Assembly: GCA_011390455.1 (NCBI GenBank)
Contig: JAABSI010000126.1
Location: 1-7,479, forward strand
DNA: 7,479 nucleotides
Direction: 5' to 3'
Source: Trueperaceae bacterium
GTDB lineage: Bacteria; Deinococcota; Deinococci; Deinococcales; Trueperaceae
Positions 1 to 4,377 of the stretch are shown here, piece after piece (position 1 is the stretch's first letter; the number at the start of each line of letters is the position of its first letter). Both the position numbers and the translations under genes were made by a program. Under the pieces are notes generated by a model. The model saw only the letters and a program-made list of their open reading frames with translations. It was not told the origin of the DNA and made no database searches.

Positions 1-109
1 GCATCCGGAGTTGGCCGCCGAGGTGCGCGCCCGGGTGCTCGAGGCGATCGGCGGCGGCAAACGCGGCGGCGCCGAAGCTAGCGGCGACGACGGCGAGGGC
101 GACGCGTGA
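1..109 (+). CDS. recA: Probable RecA recombinase, C-terminal end (partial)
   Basis: An open frame enters from the left edge (first full codon at base 2) and stops at TGA 107-109, giving 35 residues. It begins HPELAAEVRARVLEAIGGG and ends in an acidic, Gly/Asp/Glu-rich tail (ASGDDGEGDA). The HPEL..E...R(V/I) pattern followed by a short acidic tail is how many bacterial RecA proteins end; RecA binds single-stranded DNA, drives strand exchange and promotes LexA cleavage. Its stop overlaps the GTG start of rny (GTGA), which suggests one transcript and coupled translation. recA close to rny is a known arrangement in several phyla. Only the tail is visible and no catalytic motif lies in the window, so the assignment rests on tail pattern and neighbour; another gene cannot be excluded. 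Confidence 0.6.
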   Translation, partial: HPELAAEVRARVLEAIGGGKRGGAEASGDDGEGDA

Positions 110-1776
110 ACGGCCTGCTGTACGCGGTCCTGGCGCTGCTCGTCGCCGCCGCCGGCTTCGCGGTCGGCTACCTGTTGCGCCGCGCCCGCGACCAAGAGGT
201 GCTCGCCAAGGCGGAGGCCGAGGGGCGCGCCATCCGCGAACGCGCCGCGGCCGAGGCTCGAGCGACGGCCGAACGCGCGGCCGAGGAGCAGCGCCAGCGC
301 CTTGCCGAGGCGCGCGCGCAGCTCGAGGCCGAGTTCGGTCGCGCCCGCGAGCAGCACGAGGCCGACGCCCAACGCCGGCAGGCCGCGCAGATGCAAGAGC
401 TCGAGCGCGCCCGCGCCGACGTCGAAGAGGGGCGCAGCACCCTGCGCGACGCCCGCGAGGAGCTGCGCCGCGACCGCGAGAAGATCGAGCAGATCGAGGA
501 GCGGCTCACGCGCCGCGGCGAACAGCAGGACGCCCGCGCGCTCCGGCTCGACGAGAACGAGGAGCGCCTCGACCAGCGCGCGCGCGAGCTCGACGGCGAA
601 GCCGAACGGCTTCAGGAGCGCCTGGCCGAGGCCGATCGGCGGCTGTACGAGGTCGCCCAGCTGAGCCGCGAACAGGCGGTCGCGCAGGTGCTCGAGCAGC
701 TCGACCGCGAGCTCGAGCGCGAGAAGTCCGTGCGCGTCCGCGCCGCCATCGAGCAGGCCGACGCCGACGCCAAGCGGCGTTCGCAGGACATCCTCGCGCA
801 GGCGATCCAGCGCTCGGCCAGCGAGGTGTCGGCCGCGATCAGCGTCTCGGTCGTGCCGATCCCGAGCGACGCCATGAAGGGACGGATCATCGGCCGCGAG
901 GGCCGCAACATCCGCGCCTTCGAGGCGATCACCGGCGTCGACGTCATCATCGACGACACGCCGGAGGCGGTGCTCCTCTCGTCGTTCAACCCCATGCGCC
1001 GCGAGGTGGCCAAGCTCGCGCTCGCCGAACTGGTCGGCGACGGGCGCATCCACCCCGCGCGCATCGAAGAGGTCGTCCAGAAGGCGCAGCAGGAGATGCA
1101 GACGTACATCCGCGAGCGCGGCGACGAGGGGGCGCTCGAGGCCGACGTGGTCGGCATCAAGCCGGGCATGATCCAGCTGCTCGGCCGCATGCACTTCCGC
1201 ACCAGCTACGGGCAGAACATCCTCAAGCACTCGGTCCAGGTCGCCCATCTGAGCGGCCTGATCGCCGTGGAACTCGGCCTCGACGTCGCGATGGCGCGCC
1301 GCGCCGGGCTGCTGCACGACATCGGCAAGTCGATCGACCGCGAGATCGAGGGCACCCACACCGAGATCGGCGCCCAGCTCGGTCGCCGCTTCGGCGAGCC
1401 GCGCGAAGTGATCGACGCGATCTACAACCACCACGACCTCGAGCGCGCCGAGACCCTCTACCCCGTGCTCGTCAACGCCGCGGACGCGATCAGCGCCGCG
1501 CGCCCGGGCGCCCGCCGCGAGACCCTCGAGACGTACCTCAAACGGCTCGAAGGCCTCGAGAGCATCGCCACGTCGTTCCCCGGCGTCGAGAAGTCGTATG
1601 CGATCCAAGCGGGGCGCGAGATCCGCATCATCGTCGAACCCGAGAAGGTCGACGACGCGTCCGCCGTCCTGCTCGCGCGCGACATCGCGCAGCGCATCGA
1701 GCGCGACATGGAGTACCCCGGCCAGGTTCAGGTGACCGTCGTGCGCGAATCGCGGGCGGTCGAGTACGCCCGCTAG
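106..1776 (+). CDS. rny: Ribonuclease Y, membrane-anchored endoribonuclease
   Basis: RNase Y starts bulk mRNA decay and processes RNA at the inner face of the membrane. The 556-residue product shows the full architecture: an N-terminal membrane helix (about residues 3-23) followed by basic residues; a long charged coiled coil (about 27-215); a KH RNA-binding domain with GRIIGREGRNI at 259-269; and an HD metal-dependent phosphohydrolase domain with the first His at about 375 (HSVQVAH) and the HD pair at 404-405 (HDIGK). A conserved C-terminal domain ends near VQVTVVRE. It is somewhat longer than the roughly 520 residues of the Bacillus protein, the extra length lying in the coil. The GTG at 106 is chosen because GAGGG (95-99) precedes it by 6 nt and it yields the membrane helix at the N terminus. 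It overlaps the upstream stop by 4 nt, so it is probably co-transcribed with recA. A strong hairpin follows. Confidence 0.96.
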   Translation: MNGLLYAVLALLVAAAGFAVGYLLRRARDQEVLAKAEAEGRAIRERAAAEARATAERAAEEQRQRLAEARAQLEAEFGRAREQHEADAQRRQAAQMQELERARADVEEGRSTLRDAREELRRDREKIEQIEERLTRRGEQQDARALRLDENEERLDQRARELDGEAERLQERLAEADRRLYEVAQLSREQAVAQVLEQLDRELEREKSVRVRAAIEQADADAKRRSQDILAQAIQRSASEVSAAISVSVVPIPSDAMKGRIIGREGRNIRAFEAITGVDVIIDDTPEAVLLSSFNPMRREVAKLALAELVGDGRIHPARIEEVVQKAQQEMQTYIRERGDEGALEADVVGIKPGMIQLLGRMHFRTSYGQNILKHSVQVAHLSGLIAVELGLDVAMARRAGLLHDIGKSIDREIEGTHTEIGAQLGRRFGEPREVIDAIYNHHDLERAETLYPVLVNAADAISAARPGARRETLETYLKRLEGLESIATSFPGVEKSYAIQAGREIRIIVEPEKVDDASAVLLARDIAQRIERDMEYPGQVQVTVVRESRAVEYAR

Positions 1777-1814
1777 CCGCGCGCATCCGCCCGCCCCAGC
1801 GCACGAACCGCCCT

Positions 1815-1847
1815 CGCCCGCCGCACCGCTCCTCGGTGCGGCGGGCG
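1815..1847 (+). terminator. Perfect 14-bp hairpin downstream of rny
   Basis: Bases 1815-1828 pair without mismatch with 1834-1847 around a 5-nt CTCCT loop, about 40 nt after the rny stop. All but two pairs are G-C. The run that follows (GGCTCGTCGGTCGT) has no T-tract, so it is not a textbook intrinsic terminator. Its position and stability suggest that it ends the recA-rny transcript or protects its 3' end. The symmetry means it could act in either direction. Confidence 0.7.
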
Positions 1848-1907
1848 GCTCGTCGGTCGTGCCCCGAAGCGGCGCGCGGACGAAGGCCCCTGCCCGGACG
1901 ACCGGGT

Positions 1908-1913
1908 TACACT
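1908..1913 (+). promoter_or_regulatory. Candidate -10 element for prs
   Basis: TACACT fits the TAnnnT pattern of a housekeeping -10 box and lies about 110 nt before the prs start, in the gap after the rny hairpin. I find no convincing -35 hexamer 16-19 nt upstream, so this is weak. The rest of the gap (1777-2021) holds the rny hairpin, a small 6-bp hairpin at about 1927-1941 (CGGTTC/GGACCG with one G-T pair) and the possible leader ORF; I see nothing else in it. Confidence 0.25.
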
Positions 1914-1983
1914 CCGCGCGACGCCCGGTTCCTCGGACCGAGCCACGCCCCGATCCCCGCTCCCCCGCACCAGTGAGGTGACC

Positions 1984-2025
1984 GTGACCCCAGTCCGTGC
2001 CCGCCGCCCGAGGTCCCCCCTGTGA
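1984..2025 (+). CDS. Possible 13-codon leader ORF overlapping the prs start
   Basis: GTG 1984 opens a 13-codon frame, MTPVRARRPRSPL, that stops at TGA 2023-2025. The stop overlaps the prs GTG (2022-2024) in a GTGA junction, the usual geometry for translational coupling. A GAGGT (1975-1979) lies 4 nt upstream, slightly close for a Shine-Dalgarno. The peptide is rich in Arg and Pro and includes AGG and CCC codons. The prs Shine-Dalgarno lies inside this frame, so translating it could affect access to prs. A chance short frame in GC-rich DNA is a real alternative; no homology can be claimed. Confidence 0.25.
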   Translation: MTPVRARRPRSPL

Positions 2026-2966
2026 GGACCGGCGACGACGTCAAGCTCTTCGCCGGCAGCGCGACGCCCGCGCTCGCGACGGCGGTCGCCCGCCACCTGG
2101 GCCTCCAGCTCACGCGCGGCACCGTCTCGCAGTTCCCGGACGGCGAGACCCGCATCGCCCTCGAGGAGAGCGTGCGCGGCGCCGACTGTTTCGTGATCCA
2201 GTCCACGAGCTCGCCCGTGAACCACAACCTGATGGAGCTGCTCGTCCTCGTCGACGCGCTCCGACGGGCCTCGGCCTGGCGCATCAACGCCGTCATCCCG
2301 TACTTCGGCTACGCGCGCCAGGACAAGAAGGTCCAGGCCCGCGAGCCGATCACCGCCAAGCTCGTCGCCAACCTGCTCGAGACGGCCGGCGTCGACCGGG
2401 TCATCACGATCGACCTCCATGCCGGGCAGATCCAAGGGTTCTTCGACGTCCCGGTGGACCACCTCACCGCGCTCGACATCCTGGGCAACCACCTGCGGAC
2501 GACCGACCTCGAAGGATCGGTCGTGGTCTCCCCCGACGTCGGACGGGCGACCGAGGCGCGGCGCCTCGCGAACTTCCTCGGGCTGCCGCTCGCGATGCTC
2601 TACAAGCGCCGCACGAGCCCCACCGAGACCGAGGTCACCCACGTCATCGGCGAGATCAACGGCCTGCGCCCCATCATGATCGACGACATGATCTCGACGG
2701 CCGGCACCATGCGCCGCGGCATCGACGCCCTGCTGCGCTTGGGCGCCGTCCCCGACGTGCGGGTCGCGGCCACCCACGCCGTCTTCACCCCGCCGGCGCT
2801 CGAACGGCTCACCCACGAGGCCATCCACCACGTCTACGTCACCGACACGGTGCCGTTCGCGGGGGGCCACGACCGCGTCGAGGTGCTCACGGTCGCGGGC
2901 CTGCTGGCGCAAGCGATCTCGAACGTGCACAACAACGATTCGGTCAGCTCGCTCTTCAGCTCCTGA
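2022..2966 (+). CDS. prs: Ribose-phosphate pyrophosphokinase (PRPP synthetase, class I)
   Basis: Makes 5-phosphoribosyl 1-pyrophosphate from ribose 5-phosphate and ATP, the cytosolic precursor for purines, pyrimidines, NAD, His and Trp. The 314 residues match the family length. Visible motifs are FPDGE (38-42), the flexible catalytic-loop segment YARQDKK (97-103), DLHAGQIQGFF (131-141) with the metal- and ATP-linked His 133, the PRPP-binding loop MIDDMISTAGTM (219-230), and the typical C terminus SVSSLF. GTG 2022 is the first possible start in frame, because TGA at 1974-1976 closes the frame upstream and no other start codon lies between. GAGGT at 2010-2014 gives an 8-nt spacing. prs followed by rplY and pth is a common bacterial order. 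Here a strong promoter sits between prs and rplY, so the downstream pair can be expressed independently. I see only weak pairing, and no clear terminator, just after the stop. Confidence 0.97.
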   Translation: MRTGDDVKLFAGSATPALATAVARHLGLQLTRGTVSQFPDGETRIALEESVRGADCFVIQSTSSPVNHNLMELLVLVDALRRASAWRINAVIPYFGYARQDKKVQAREPITAKLVANLLETAGVDRVITIDLHAGQIQGFFDVPVDHLTALDILGNHLRTTDLEGSVVVSPDVGRATEARRLANFLGLPLAMLYKRRTSPTETEVTHVIGEINGLRPIMIDDMISTAGTMRRGIDALLRLGAVPDVRVAATHAVFTPPALERLTHEAIHHVYVTDTVPFAGGHDRVEVLTVAGLLAQAISNVHNNDSVSSLFSS

Positions 2967-3005
2967 GCCCCCGCTCGGGATGGGGATTCGGTCCCTGCGC
3001 GCGCT

Positions 3006-3034
3006 TTGACAGCGTCGGGCCGGCCGTGTAGGCT
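3006..3034 (+). promoter_or_regulatory. Promoter for rplY-pth
   Basis: TTGACA (3006-3011) is a perfect -35 hexamer. Exactly 17 bp separate it from TAGGCT (3029-3034), which fits the TAnnnT -10 pattern. Transcription should begin near 3040-3042, about 90 nt before rplY, and 40 nt after the prs stop. This is the best housekeeping sigma-factor promoter on the + strand of the window. Confidence 0.75.
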
Positions 3035-3045
3035 GGAGCGTTGTA

Positions 3046-3117
3046 CGGTCGCCGCCCCGGCCCCGCCGGGCGCCGCCGCGACCGATCATCTTGACCGGCA
3101 ACGGCCCGCACCGGGCC
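3046..3117 (+). promoter_or_regulatory. Folded 5' leader of rplY (two hairpins)
   Basis: Just after the predicted transcription start, CGGTCGC (3046-3052) pairs with GCGACCG (3078-3084). Nested inside, CCCGGC (3056-3061) pairs with GCCGGG (3065-3070). A second hairpin, GGCCC (3103-3107) with GGGCC (3113-3117), ends 3 nt before the GGAGG Shine-Dalgarno. This could be a site for ribosomal-protein feedback or simply GC-rich folding. It matches no leader family that I recognise. Confidence 0.35.
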
Positions 3118-3130
3118 CTCGGAGGACGTC

Positions 3131-3769
3131 ATGAAGCTCGAAGCCCAGAAGCGCGCCGCCGGCGCGAGCAGTGCCCTGCGCGACCAGGGCCGCCTTCCCG
3201 CCATCGTCTACAACCGAGGGTTGAACGTCCCGGTCAGCGTCGACCTCAAGTCGTTCGACCGCGTGTTCCGCAACCAGGGCACCTCGAACCTGATCGACCT
3301 CGAGGTCGACGGCGAGACGCATGCGGTCCTGGTCAAGGCGGTGCAGATGGACAAGCGCCGCCGGCTCCCGCAGCACGTCGACTTCTTCGCCGTCACGGCC
3401 GGTCAGACGCTCCACGTCCACGTGCCCATCGAGCTCAAGGGCATCGCCATCGGGACCAAGGAGGGCGGCCAGCTCGACGTCCAGCGCCGCGAAGTGCACA
3501 TCCAGATCCTTCCGCGCCTGATCCCGCACCACGTCGAGCTCGACGTGAGCGCGCTGCAGGTCGGCGATTCGCTGCACGTGCGCGACCTGGTCGACCTGCT
3601 CCCGCCCGAGGCCGAGATCCTCGACGATCCCGACCTCGCCGTCGTGGCCGTCGTCGCGCCGCGCGTCGTCACCGACGACGAAGAGACGACCACCGAGGAC
3701 GAGCTCGCCGAACCCGAAGTGATCGGCAAGGAGTCCGACGACGAGGGGACCGAAGACGGCGAGCGCTGA
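3131..3769 (+). CDS. rplY: 50S ribosomal protein L25, long TL5/CTC form
   Basis: L25/TL5 binds 5S rRNA in the central protuberance of the large ribosomal subunit. The 212 residues fit the two-domain CTC/TL5 form. An N-terminal 5S-binding beta domain (about 1-90) carries SALRDQGRLPAIVYNRG and MDKRRRLPQHVDFF (73-86). The C-terminal TL5 beta domain (about 91-180) carries PRLIPHHVELDVSAL..GDSLHV. A highly acidic tail (about 181-212) includes AEPEVIGK. From memory these motifs resemble Thermus TL5 most closely, which supports a Deinococcota origin. ATG 3131 follows GGAGG (3121-3125) by 5 nt. The gene has its own promoter and a folded leader. Its 3' end overlaps the open frame of pth, whose likely start signal lies within the acidic-tail codons. 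Confidence 0.96.
   Translation: MKLEAQKRAAGASSALRDQGRLPAIVYNRGLNVPVSVDLKSFDRVFRNQGTSNLIDLEVDGETHAVLVKAVQMDKRRRLPQHVDFFAVTAGQTLHVHVPIELKGIAIGTKEGGQLDVQRREVHIQILPRLIPHHVELDVSALQVGDSLHVRDLVDLLPPEAEILDDPDLAVVAVVAPRVVTDDEETTTEDELAEPEVIGKESDDEGTEDGER
3743..3748 (+). promoter_or_regulatory. Candidate Shine-Dalgarno for pth inside rplY
   Basis: GAGGGG lies 7 nt before ACG 3756 in the pth frame. It is the only good purine-rich ribosome-binding sequence placed to serve the conserved N terminus of Pth. It falls within codons for the acidic L25 tail, so it may simply reflect Glu/Gly coding. Confidence 0.35.
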
Positions 3770-4361
3770 GCCGCTTCAGCTCATCGTCGGCCTCGGCAAC
3801 CCCGGTCCGACCTACTCGGGAACCCGGCACAACGCCGGGTTCCTCGTCGTGGACGAGTTGGCGCGGCGCTGGGGGCTGCGCTTCAAGAGCGGCAAACAGG
3901 CCGAGCTCGCGGAGGCCGCAGGGGGCATCGTCCTCGTCAAGCCCAGGACGTACATGAACCTCTCCGGCGCCGCCGTGCAGGGGGCCATGACCCGCGGGCG
4001 GGTGCGCCCGGAGGCGCTGCTCGTCGTGCACGACGACCTCGACCTCCCGCTCGGCCGGCTGCGCTTCAAGCGCGGAGGCGGCGCGGGTGGACAGCGGGGC
4101 GTGCAGGACGTCATCGCCCGCATCGGGCCCGAGTTCGACCGCTTGAAGGTCGGCATCTCGCGCCCCCCGCAGGGGTGGGCCACCGAGAGCTGGGTGCTGT
4201 CGCGCTTCCGCGAAGACGAGCGTGCCCTCGTCGAGCACGTCGTCGCCGCGGCGGCGGACGCGCTCGAACGGCGGCGCGACGAGGGCTGGGACGCCGCCTG
4301 CGCCTTCGCGAACGGGCTCGACCTCGCGGCCCCGAGCGCCGAAGCGCCCGCCACCGACTGA
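3756..4361 (+). CDS. pth: Peptidyl-tRNA hydrolase (start codon uncertain)
   Basis: Pth cleaves the ester between peptide and tRNA on drop-off products, recycling tRNA in the cytosol. The frame shows LIVGLGNPGPTYSGTRHNAG (substrate-site Asn in GLGNPG; catalytic His in HNAG), KPRTYMNLSG with its tRNA-contacting Asn, and HDDLDLPLG with the catalytic-site Asp. All line up with the E. coli enzyme. The usual GGHNG segment reads GGQRG here. The frame is open from 3723 (TGA at 3720-3722), but the first ATG/GTG/TTG is GTG 3849, which would remove GLGNPG and the catalytic His. I place the start at ACG 3756 because GAGGGG (3743-3748) sits 7 nt upstream and the result is 201 residues, near the family norm. 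Other options are a non-standard ATC at 3783, a +1 frameshift from rplY, or a sequence error. It overlaps the rplY end by 14 nt. Function is sure; start is not. Confidence 0.9.
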   Translation, partial: TASAEPLQLIVGLGNPGPTYSGTRHNAGFLVVDELARRWGLRFKSGKQAELAEAAGGIVLVKPRTYMNLSGAAVQGAMTRGRVRPEALLVVHDDLDLPLGRLRFKRGGGAGGQRGVQDVIARIGPEFDRLKVGISRPPQGWATESWVLSRFREDERALVEHVVAAAADALERRRDEGWDAACAFANGLDLAAPSAEAPATD

Positions 4362-4364
4362 CCT

Positions 4365-4377
4365 CGACCCGCGGTCG
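4365..4377. terminator. Short palindrome filling the pth/valS gap
   Basis: CGACC (4365-4369) pairs with GGTCG (4373-4377) around a CGC loop. The hairpin fills almost the whole 16-bp space between the convergent stop codons. It has no T-tract on either side and a stem of only 5 bp, so termination here is speculative. Confidence 0.25.

Noticed and set aside
2967..3005. Intrinsic terminator after prs
   Set aside because: Only 3-4 bp of C/G pairing can be drawn just after the stop and there is no T-tract, so I do not call a terminator.
1997..3031. 344-codon plus-strand frame overlapping prs
   Set aside because: Same strand as prs but shifted. The product is an Arg/Pro/Gly/His-rich string with no motif, while the prs frame carries all PRPP synthetase signatures.
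1773..3101. 442-codon minus-strand frame antisense to prs
   Set aside because: Low-complexity Asp/Arg/Gly/Val composition, antisense to a well-conserved gene, with no plausible ribosome-binding site or domain; a GC-rich shadow frame.
3849..4361. Using GTG 3849 as the pth start (170 residues)
   Set aside because: This would delete GLGNPG and the catalytic HNAG, both present and intact just upstream in the same frame, so it cannot be the functional start.
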